From positions 1-8,939 of the forward strand of contig SKQJ01000386.1 in the NCBI GenBank assembly GCA_007119075.1: DNA of 8,939 nt, read 5' to 3'. The notes below the pieces were generated by a model. That model was not told the origin of the DNA. It ran no database searches and worked only from the letters and a program-made list of their open reading frames with translations. This document shows, piece after piece, positions 1 to 5,705 of this stretch (its first letter is position 1; every line of letters begins with the position of its first letter). The position numbers and the translations under genes are program-made. The DNA comes from Bacteroidales bacterium (lineage in GTDB: Bacteria; Bacteroidota; Bacteroidia; Bacteroidales; PUMT01).

Positions 1-666
1 CAGGACAATATACGCAAGGTTGACCTGGCTACCGGGGGACAGGTTGGATATATCCACATCCCCGATATGGGCGTTGGCGGACTGAACCAGTGGGCAAGGC
101 TCTATTACCCGCAGCTTCAGAAAAAGGGGCTGATCATAGATGTCAGGGGCAACGGAGGAGGCAATGTCTCTCCCATGATAATAGAAAGGCTTCAGAGGAC
201 GATGACCTATGCAACAATGCATACCGGCCAGACCGAGGGTGCCGTCAACCCGGTCGGCACGCATATCGGTCCGAAAGTAACATTGCTTGACCGGTACTCT
301 GCTTCCGACGGCGATCTTTTTCCCTACCGTTTCAAGCAGCACAACCTCGGCCAGCTGATAGGAGTCACCAGCTGGGGAGGAGTCGTAGGCTACAGCGGGG
401 CGATACCGGCCATCGACGGCGGATCGATAATCACCCCTTCATATGCACCATTCGCGGCCGACGGAAGCGGGTTCATGGTTGAAGGCACCGGTGTCGAGCC
501 CGATATATGGATAGACAACGACCCGGCAAGGGAATACAGGGGAATCGACGACCAGCTGAATAAGGCCATTGAAGTCATACTGCAGGAAATCGATGAATGG
601 GAAGAATGGCTGCCCCCCATTCCCGAATTTCCCGACAAAACAATCCGCGCCCCTTCCAGGCGATAA
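1..666 (+). CDS. Tricorn-like S41 peptidase, C-terminal part (5' truncated)
   Basis: Reads in frame from base 1 to a TAA at 664-666, so the start lies outside the window and 221 residues are visible. This is the carboxy-terminal serine-protease domain of the tricorn family (MEROPS S41B). It shows the beta-strand GYIHIPDMG (residues 16-24), the LIIDVRGNGGG segment (44-54), the nucleophile context SASDGD with the likely catalytic serine at residue 102 (codon 304-306), and the tail block MVEGTGVEPD (159-168), which supplies the conserved glutamate region. Family knowledge: tricorn homologues are about 1,050-1,100 residues, with beta-propellers, a PDZ domain and this protease core, and they degrade oligopeptides. 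Bacterial homologues often carry a signal peptide; that end is not seen here. The gene appears intact to its stop. A simple C-terminal-processing protease (CtpA) is less likely because the SASDGD and GVEPDIWIDNDP signatures are tricorn-like. Confidence 0.88.
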   Translation, partial: QDNIRKVDLATGGQVGYIHIPDMGVGGLNQWARLYYPQLQKKGLIIDVRGNGGGNVSPMIIERLQRTMTYATMHTGQTEGAVNPVGTHIGPKVTLLDRYSASDGDLFPYRFKQHNLGQLIGVTSWGGVVGYSGAIPAIDGGSIITPSYAPFAADGSGFMVEGTGVEPDIWIDNDPAREYRGIDDQLNKAIEVILQEIDEWEEWLPPIPEFPDKTIRAPSRR

Positions 667-678
667 ATACATCTCTCA

Positions 679-712
679 TTTGACATTTATGCAAAAGAGA
701 ATTATAAGTTTT
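679..712 (+). promoter_or_regulatory. Candidate Bacteroidota-type promoter for the osmC-like gene
   Basis: TTTG at 679-682 is followed, after 22 bases, by TAAGTTTT at 705-712. This matches the Bacteroidota -33 TTTG / -7 TAnnTTTG pattern except for the last base. It ends 19 bases before the ATG at 732. A separate promoter for the small gene is plausible, but one mismatch and the AT-rich setting mean a chance match cannot be excluded. Confidence 0.35.
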
Positions 713-731
713 AACCCTAAATACAGCCATA

Positions 732-1127
732 ATGGAAATGACAATAAGTTTTGAGGAAAAGAAGAAAGTCAACGCCGTTTATAATGAAATGCTGATAAAA
801 ACGGATCAGTCCGTCGCCTCCGGAGGAGAAGGAACCGCACCGGAGCCATTTACCCTCTTCCTGGCATCCATAGGAACCTGTGCCGGCATCTATGTCAAAT
901 CGTTCTGTGACCAGAGGGGAATTTCAGCGAGCGGCATTAAGCTGACCCAGTCAATGAAATACGATCCCGCCAGGAAACTCGTTGAAAGGATCATTATCGA
1001 CATAAAGCTCCCCCCGGACTTTCCGGACAAATACAAGGAAGCTGTAATAAAGGCTGCCGATGTATGCACCGTGAAAAGACACCTGGCAGATCCTCCCCTT
1101 ATCGAAGTGATCACAAGCCAGTCCTGA
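732..1127 (+). CDS. OsmC-family protein (putative thiol peroxidase)
   Basis: 131 residues, a normal size for a compact OsmC/YhfA-type protein. OsmC-family enzymes reduce organic or inorganic hydroperoxides with a pair of cysteines and act in the cytoplasm. The first cysteine sits in FLASIGTCAG (C50) at the head of the central helix and the second in AADVCTVKRHL (C112), the positions of the peroxidatic and resolving cysteines in the family. An additional C59 is present. The glycine-rich run SGGEGTAPEP (30-39) precedes the active helix, as is common in the YhfA-like branch. The ATG at 732 is used because the next Met (codon 3) would remove only two residues. No Shine-Dalgarno is visible. It follows the tricorn gene by 65 bases on the same strand and converges on the PorE-like gene. 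The substrate cannot be told from sequence. Confidence 0.85.
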   Translation: MEMTISFEEKKKVNAVYNEMLIKTDQSVASGGEGTAPEPFTLFLASIGTCAGIYVKSFCDQRGISASGIKLTQSMKYDPARKLVERIIIDIKLPPDFPDKYKEAVIKAADVCTVKRHLADPPLIEVITSQS

Positions 1128-1155
1128 TAAATTCCTTGTCAGCCTTCCGGCTGGA

Positions 1156-1213
1156 CCGGATTTAAACAGCATATCGGCAAGAGGAACAGTTTGCCGGGCA
1201 CTGTTTAGTCCGG
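1156..1213 (+). terminator. Nested stem-loop between convergent genes (likely bidirectional terminator)
   Basis: Three paired blocks nest inside one another. CCGGA (1156-1160) pairs with TCCGG (1209-1213), TAAACAG (1163-1169) with CTGTTTA (1201-1207), and CGGCAA (1175-1180) with TTGCCG (1191-1196), giving 18 base pairs with small bulges and a 10-base loop. A smaller hairpin, CAGCC-TTCC-GGCTG, sits just before it at 1140-1153. The position between the stops of two convergent genes (1127 and 1264) fits a shared terminator or 3'-end stabiliser. There is no long U tract on either strand. Confidence 0.5.
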
Positions 1214-1263
1214 CGAATGATTATTCAAAAGCGGGGGATCCCTTTACGGGGTTCTTGTACTAT

Positions 1264-3282
1264 TCAGTCTTCCCGGAGCTCCGGTTCGATTATCTCAAAT
1301 TCAGTCCGGCGGTTCTCAGCCCTGCCCTCTTCGGTCTGGTTCGTTGCCACGGGCATTGTTTCGCCAAACCCGGCATGCGTTACCCGCTCGCTGTCTACTC
1401 CCGAATCTATGAGAAACCTGGCAACGGTTCCGGCCCTCTTTTCAGAAAGTTCCATATTATATGAGGCATCGCCGATATTATCGGTATGGCCGTTGATCCT
1501 GACCGATATGCCGGGATTGGCAACCATGAACTGGGTCAGTTTTTCGAGTTCCATGAGTGATTCGGGCCTGAGCTCATAGCTGTCAAATTCAAAAAATATA
1601 TTGCGGAGTATTGTCTTTTCGCCGGGTTTTATGGCATTCAGAGGCACATCCTTTAAAAAGGGGTCTCTCTGGTGAGCAAAGCTGCTCAGTGAAAAATGGT
1701 CGGAATAGAAAAGGTATCCCTCCCTGGATACGTTAAGGGCGTAATCGCCGCCGGTAACCAGGGGAACCAGGAACTCCCCCGTAAGTGCATCGGAATAAGA
1801 GCGGGTGACAGTTTCAAAGCTGTGCAGGTCGATAAGCTCAAAGCTTGCCCTCAGCCGCCTGCGGCTGTCGGCATCATAGACAGTCCCCTTCATATATGAA
1901 ACCTCATTGGGGCGGGCCCCGTGATGGAGATCAAATGAATAGATATCCCTCACTTCGCCGCTCATCCGGTCGGACGAGAAATAACCCTTGTCGCCCCGGG
2001 CATTCACGATAAGGCCTATTTCATCAAAATGGGTATTGAGGGGATAGCCCAGGTTTTCCGGTTCGCTCCAGTTTCCTTCATCGTCCCGTCGGGTCACAAA
2101 AAGATCATAGCCACCCATTCCGGGATGCCCGTCGGACGAAAAATAAAGAGTATTGTTGTCAACATGGATGAAAGGAGACATTTCATTCTCAGGTGTATTT
2201 ATCGTCTCCCCGAGATTTTTAGGCACTCCCCATTTCCCTTCGGGGCCTCTTACCGAATACCATATATCCATTTTGCCCTGACCGCCGCCCCGGTTGCTGG
2301 CAAAATAGAGAGTGCTGCCGTCAGGCGAAATAGACGGCTGTGCTTCCCATGCGGAAGTATTCACCGGCGCCCCAAGGTTCACGGGCTCGCCCCAGCTTTG
2401 TCCCTTTCTCTGCGCAAAATAAATGTCGCAGCTTCCAAGTCCGTCGGCACGGTTGCAGGCGGTGAAAAAAATCATACTGCCGTCGGCCGTAACGGAAGGG
2501 GCGCCCTCATTCAGTTCCGACCCCAGGGGAGCGCCTACAGGGGCGGCTTCGGACCACCCGTCATCTCCATAATAGCTTATGTAAAAATCTTCCCTCAGAT
2601 TTGCAGGTACCCGGCGTCCACCGGGATCCTGCATGGTTTGCCGGGTGAAAATAAGGACCTGTTCATCGGCAGTCAGAGTCGGCCAGTATTCGTCATCTTC
2701 CGAGTTTATAGCAGAACCTATATCCACCGGGTCAAAGGGAACGGGATCTGACATTGCCTCTATTGCAAACGCACAGCTTTCAATTCTCTTCCGGGCCAGG
2801 GCCCTGTATCTTTCAGATACGTCCGGATGGCCGGCAAGCCGTTCATAGGCGTTTTTGGCCTCTTCATAGCTGCCCGTGGCCATCCAGGCATTTCCCATAT
2901 TGAAATAGATCATGGGAAAAAAATCGGGGTTTATGGCAACTGCCTTTTCGTAATATGATACGGCCTGCAGAAATTCATCCATTTCGAAATATGTCTCCCC
3001 GGCCATAAGGTATGCTTCATAAAAGCCTTTGTCGGATGCTATGGCCTGTTTGAAAAGCCTCAGTGCTTCAGGGTAATTGTGGAGCTCAAATTCCCTGGTC
3101 CCTGAAAGAAAAAACCTGGCTGCCCGGCTATTTTCGGTCGACAATTCCTGGGAAACCATGTCAGGTCCCCACAACATCAGGAGAACCATCAAAACCGGTC
3201 GTATTAATCTTACAGGGTCCATCTGAAGCATATTAGATGATTGCGCAGGTATCCATCCATACCGGCGTATCGGGTGTTTCAC
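1264..3282 (-). CDS. PorE-like envelope protein: TPR, PD40 propeller, CRD and OmpA C-terminal domain
   Basis: 672 residues from the ATG at 3282. Domains in order: hydrophobic export signal (about 24-44); TPR-type helices (about 55-165, e.g. GFYEAYLMAGETYFE, YYEKAVAINPD); five PD40 blades (about 195-450, e.g. APSVTADGSMIFF, PSISPDGSTLYFASN); a carboxypeptidase-regulatory-like sandwich (about 464-530, beginning MKGTVYDADSRRRLRASF); and an OmpA-like peptidoglycan-binding domain (about 556-665). In the last, D601 of GHTDN and R616 of LSEKRA are spaced 15 apart like the diaminopimelate-binding pair of OmpA. This order is that of PorE, the type IX secretion protein that anchors the machine to peptidoglycan, but Bacteroidota carry many paralogues with the same layout. 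There is no lipobox cysteine after the signal. The signal fits better if translation starts at Met18 (3231) or Met21 (3222). It lies 60 bases after queE and may be cotranscribed with it. Confidence 0.82.
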   Translation of the reverse strand: MKHPIRRYGWIPAQSSNMLQMDPVRLIRPVLMVLLMLWGPDMVSQELSTENSRAARFFLSGTREFELHNYPEALRLFKQAIASDKGFYEAYLMAGETYFEMDEFLQAVSYYEKAVAINPDFFPMIYFNMGNAWMATGSYEEAKNAYERLAGHPDVSERYRALARKRIESCAFAIEAMSDPVPFDPVDIGSAINSEDDEYWPTLTADEQVLIFTRQTMQDPGGRRVPANLREDFYISYYGDDGWSEAAPVGAPLGSELNEGAPSVTADGSMIFFTACNRADGLGSCDIYFAQRKGQSWGEPVNLGAPVNTSAWEAQPSISPDGSTLYFASNRGGGQGKMDIWYSVRGPEGKWGVPKNLGETINTPENEMSPFIHVDNNTLYFSSDGHPGMGGYDLFVTRRDDEGNWSEPENLGYPLNTHFDEIGLIVNARGDKGYFSSDRMSGEVRDIYSFDLHHGARPNEVSYMKGTVYDADSRRRLRASFELIDLHSFETVTRSYSDALTGEFLVPLVTGGDYALNVSREGYLFYSDHFSLSSFAHQRDPFLKDVPLNAIKPGEKTILRNIFFEFDSYELRPESLMELEKLTQFMVANPGISVRINGHTDNIGDASYNMELSEKRAGTVARFLIDSGVDSERVTHAGFGETMPVATNQTEEGRAENRRTEFEIIEPELRED

Positions 3283-3342
3283 CGTTATTATTACTCAATA
3301 TAAGCCACGGAGGTTGCATAAAAGATAAATATTTATAAGCGG

Positions 3343-3963
3343 TCAGGGAATATGCATGAATTTATGGGCCTGCAATGAAACGTTCCATGAAGGATGTTCC
3401 TTGACATACTCTACAACTGCCGGAATGATCTCCTTGTAACGGCTCCATTCAGGCTGGAGGTACAAAAAACAGGATTTCTGCACCAGGACAGCATTTTCCT
3501 CAGCCCAGTCCAGGTCAGACAATTCATGGATGATAACCTTGAGTTCGTTGGCCTTCTTATAGATTTCCGGAAGGGGCCTGCTGTTTTGCTTTGGCGAAAG
3601 ACAGATCCAGTCCCACTTTCCGGTGAGCGGGTAGGCTCCCGATGTTTCCACGTAGGTTTCGATGCCGTTGGCCGCGAGTTTCCCGCAAAAGAGATCCAGC
3701 GGGTAAGCCGAGGGCTCGCCCCCGGTAACCACTACGGCTCTTGCGGGATAAGTCAGCGCCCTCTGCACAATTTCTTCGGCCGGCACAAGGGGATGCAGGT
3801 GACGGTTCCATGTGTGTTTGGCATCGCACCAGTGGCAGCCGATATCACAACCGCCAAGGCGTATGAAATAGGCAGCCTTCCCGGTATGGTAGCCCTCCCC
3901 CTGGATCGTGTAAAAATCTTCCACAAGCGGCAGCTTGCTCCCTCCTTCAAACAGGTCGGACAT
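3343..3963 (-). CDS. queE: 7-carboxy-7-deazaguanine synthase QueE
   Basis: 206 residues. A radical-SAM enzyme that rearranges 6-carboxy-tetrahydropterin into 7-carboxy-7-deazaguanine, the core-forming step on the way to preQ0 and queuosine, in the cytoplasm. Visible landmarks: FYTIQGEG (17-24) at the N terminus, the [4Fe-4S] ligands C39, C43 and C46 in CDIGCHWC (spacing CX3CX2C), the SAM-contact motif TGGEP (80-84), ETSGAYPL (106-113), LSPK (122-125), and the family-ending SLQAHKFMHIP. Length is typical of the short, Bacteroidota-type QueE. The residue after CD is Ala (A48); in characterised QueE proteins this place is usually Thr, which helps bind Mg2+. No other queuosine gene (queC, queD, queF) is adjacent. 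The ATG at 3963 is chosen because the conserved N-terminal block begins right after it. A candidate promoter lies immediately upstream. Confidence 0.93.
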   Translation of the reverse strand: MSDLFEGGSKLPLVEDFYTIQGEGYHTGKAAYFIRLGGCDIGCHWCDAKHTWNRHLHPLVPAEEIVQRALTYPARAVVVTGGEPSAYPLDLFCGKLAANGIETYVETSGAYPLTGKWDWICLSPKQNSRPLPEIYKKANELKVIIHELSDLDWAEENAVLVQKSCFLYLQPEWSRYKEIIPAVVEYVKEHPSWNVSLQAHKFMHIP

Positions 3964-3975
3964 CGATTGTATATA

Positions 3976-4004
3976 TAAAACTATATGAATTCAAGGGATA
4001 CAAA
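3976..4004 (-). promoter_or_regulatory. Candidate Bacteroidota-type promoter for queE
   Basis: Read on the minus strand, TTTG (4004-4001; a second TTTG at 4008-4005) is followed after 17 bases by TAGTTTTA (3983-3976), matching TAnnTTTG except for the final base. It ends 12 bases before the queE ATG, implying a very short leader. It also marks a likely break between the phosphatase and queE, which are 82 bases apart. Confidence 0.35.
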
Positions 4005-4045
4005 CAAACATTAATAACGCGGTTTCCCGGAATACCGGACGGTTC

Positions 4046-5128
4046 TTAATTCCGGCTGAAGCCAAAGGCTTCAAGCATTCTGTCAAACACACCCGTGTTC
4101 TCGTAAATGCCTCTGAATTCTTCCGAACCCGGGCCCCAGGCAAACACGGGCTGTATTAATCCGGTATGGCCGCCGGTGGTCCACTCAGCAACAACTGTCC
4201 GGGTTTCAGGATCAAAGCCGTGTATGCCCATCCCGCCTGTATCATGGTCGCTTGTAACGATGACAAGGGTTTCACCATCCTGCCTGGCAAATTCGAGTGC
4301 CCTGCCCACGGCCCTGTCGAAATCAAGCATCTCGGCTATAACATAATCGACATCATTGTCATGGCCGCCCCAGTCAATCTGCGACCCTTCAACCATTAGA
4401 AAGAAACCGTCGCGGTTCCGGCTCAGCAGATCCAGGGCGATCCGGGTACCGTCAGGCAGCAGGTCGCCCCTGTTTTCGGTATATTTTGGAGGATGATTCG
4501 GCGCCACCAGCGCAGCCAGTCGGCCGTCAGAGACCTCTCTTGCCTCATCCATGTCTCCGGCAATATGAAAACCCTTGGCTTCCAGATCTTCCAGCAAATT
4601 CCTGCCGTCCCCGCGATTCATGAAATGGTCCCTTCCGCCTCCGATTATCACATCAATTTCGGTGTCAAGAAAATCGAGGGCAATTTCCTCGGTCATATTC
4701 CTGTGGGGCTGATGCGCCACAAACGCCGCGGGTGTGGCATGTGTGACCGCACAGCTTACCACTATGCCCGTAGAAAGACCATTGTCAGAGGCAATATGCA
4801 GTATGCTTTTTACCGCATTACTATCCGGATCCATGCCTATAAACTGATTGTTGGTCTTTATTCCGCTTGCCAGGGCGGTTCCGGCAGCGCCTGAATCGGT
4901 TACGAAATCATTGGCCGAGGAGGTATGAATAAATCCAATATTTTTGAATTGCTCGATATAAAGGGGTGTTTCACTTGCCAGGATCCCTGCCTGGACATGG
5001 GCGAAACTCATGCCATCGCCAATAAGGAGTATAATATTTTTAGGCTGATTTTCATTTGCCTGGTTTGTCGGTATGAATACAATAAACAATATAAGAAATG
5101 CAATTAAACTAAGTCCTGTTCTTTTCAT
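4046..5128 (-). CDS. Secreted alkaline phosphatase (PhoA family)
   Basis: 360 residues. Hydrolyses phosphate monoesters outside the cytoplasm using two zinc ions and one magnesium. An N-terminal export signal (KRTG followed by a hydrophobic run, 6-20) has a likely cleavage after A24. Active-site residues align well with E. coli PhoA: D38 in IGDGM, nucleophile S79 in VTDSGAAGTALASG, T132 in HATPAAF, R143, E247 and D252/H256 in MVEGSQIDWGGHDND, D294-H295 in SDHDTGG, and H321 in TTGGHT. The residues equivalent to E. coli D153 and K328 are H130 and W253, the pair seen in many non-enteric and thermophile enzymes. The protein is about 110 residues shorter than E. coli PhoA, and it has one cysteine (C126), so it lacks the disulfides of the enteric enzyme. 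It follows a long repeat-rich leader region. No recognisable Pho box was found upstream. Confidence 0.93.
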   Translation of the reverse strand: MKRTGLSLIAFLILFIVFIPTNQANENQPKNIILLIGDGMSFAHVQAGILASETPLYIEQFKNIGFIHTSSANDFVTDSGAAGTALASGIKTNNQFIGMDPDSNAVKSILHIASDNGLSTGIVVSCAVTHATPAAFVAHQPHRNMTEEIALDFLDTEIDVIIGGGRDHFMNRGDGRNLLEDLEAKGFHIAGDMDEAREVSDGRLAALVAPNHPPKYTENRGDLLPDGTRIALDLLSRNRDGFFLMVEGSQIDWGGHDNDVDYVIAEMLDFDRAVGRALEFARQDGETLVIVTSDHDTGGMGIHGFDPETRTVVAEWTTGGHTGLIQPVFAWGPGSEEFRGIYENTGVFDRMLEAFGFSRN

Positions 5129-5250
5129 TTTTGAAGATATCAGTTAGTAAATACGAATAATTATTTTTACTTTTATAAATACGTGCAGGCTATTTCAAAC
5201 TCCGATGGATATTGGCTGATGTTATGCCCTGCATCATACTCATTGAATAA

Positions 5251-5334
5251 CAAATAATTGCATGTTGAGCCCGGCCGGAGTTCAATCACCCATGATTTAC
5301 TGACAGTTGCCGGGCTCAGCATGCAATTGATTTG
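5251..5334. repeat. Long inverted repeat, 25-bp stem with nested hairpin
   Basis: Left arm 5251-5275 and right arm 5309-5334 pair over 25 positions: 24 Watson-Crick pairs, one T-G wobble (5265/5319) and one bulged base (G5329). Core of the arm: GCATGTTGAGCCCGGC on the left, GCCGGGCTCAGCATGC on the right. The 33-base loop contains its own 5-bp hairpin, AATCA-CCCA-TGATT (5284-5297). On the minus strand, the direction of the flanking genes, the stem ends in an AT-rich run (ATTATTTGTTATT), so it could act as a cysN-side terminator. It could equally be a small mobile palindromic element or a structured RNA. No target-site duplication is visible. Confidence 0.7.
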
Positions 5335-5374
5335 TCTTCTCTTTCTCTGAAGGGTTCTTTATATTAAAAACAAC

Positions 5375-5436
5375 TATTACAGAAATTTGTTGTGAAAAAT
5401 GCCCTATTCTGTAATTTATTGCGGAAAATCAGCCCT
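5375..5436. repeat. Imperfect 31-bp duplication with 9-bp inverted repeat
   Basis: Two adjacent 31-base blocks (5375-5405 and 5406-5436) share the pattern AATTT-TTG-G-AAAA-GCCCT. They are clearly alike but diverged. Across their junction ATTACAGAA (5376-5384) is the exact reverse complement of TTCTGTAAT (5407-5415), so the block can also fold into a 9-bp stem with a 22-base loop. It is about 250 bases upstream of the phosphatase start. Function unknown. Confidence 0.45.
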
Positions 5437-5498
5437 CTGATGCCAATTATCAGTAATCCGGACGCATGTCACCGGCTAAATCAGCAACGGCAAAATCA

Positions 5499-5705
5499 GA
5501 TTATCACGCCGGCGACCCGTTCCGTTGCCATGATTCGTAAACGCCACGCAGGCTTGGATTGATGCCCGGATTATCACGCCGGCGACCCGTTCCGTTGCCA
5601 TGATCGGCAAACGCGCCGCTCATGCTTGGATTGATGCCCGGATTATCACGCCGGCGCCCCCCCTTCAGCTGCCAGGATCCGTAAATCCCGGCGCGGGTTT
5701 GCTCA
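5499..5705. repeat. Tandem repeat array, about 70 bp units, abutting the cysN stop
   Basis: Each unit begins GATTATCACGCCGGCG. Unit 1 is 5499-5568 (70 bp), unit 2 is 5569-5640 (72 bp), and unit 3 starts at 5641 and is degenerate and shorter, reaching the cysN stop at 5705. Units 1 and 2 are identical over their first 36 and last 15 bases, with a variable core of about 19-21 bases between. The unit length is not a fixed multiple of three and stops occur, so it is not a coding repeat. In unit 2, CGTTGCC and GGCAAACG can form a small hairpin with one bulged base. Unit 3 contains AAATCCCGGCGCGGGTTT (5683-5700), a short hairpin that could end the cysN transcript. Confidence 0.85.

Larger units (their letters stand above)
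5129..5702. other. Repeat-rich 574-base intergenic stretch between cysN and the phosphatase gene
   Basis: No convincing coding region was found on either strand; open frames here are short and do not keep phase across the repeats. The first part (5129-5250, upstream of the phosphatase ATG) is AT-rich and should contain its promoter, but no clear TAnnTTTG match was found. It then holds, left to right, a long inverted repeat (5251-5334), an imperfect duplication with a hairpin (5375-5436), and 70-72-bp tandem repeats (5499-5705), each listed separately. Base composition shifts from AT-rich on the left to GC-rich in the tandem repeats. Confidence 0.75.

Noticed and set aside
2029..2751. A 240-codon open frame on the + strand
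   Set aside because: It is antisense to the PD40 region of the PorE-like gene, has no recognisable domain, and its length follows from the codon pattern of the real gene.
3394..3978. A 194-codon + strand open frame opposite queE
   Set aside because: It is the shadow of a gene whose cluster and SAM motifs are unambiguous; the translated product shows no family features.
5129..5250. Pho box upstream of the alkaline phosphatase
   Set aside because: No tandem CTGTCA-like direct repeats were found; the enteric consensus may not apply in this lineage in any case.
5251..5334. Retron non-coding RNA, integron attC site or insertion-sequence end
   Set aside because: There is no reverse transcriptase, integrase or transposase in the window, no attC core triplets at the ends and no target duplication; only the inverted repeat itself is supported.
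5499..5705. CRISPR array
   Set aside because: Units are 70-72 bp with two constant blocks and a variable core of about 20 bases, only three copies, the third degenerate, and there are no cas genes. Spacer-repeat geometry does not fit.
5569..5705. Small peptide gene across the repeats (ATG at 5600, about 36 codons)
   Set aside because: The frame is not kept between units because of the 70-base period, there is no ribosome-binding signal, and the composition is that of GC-rich repeat DNA.
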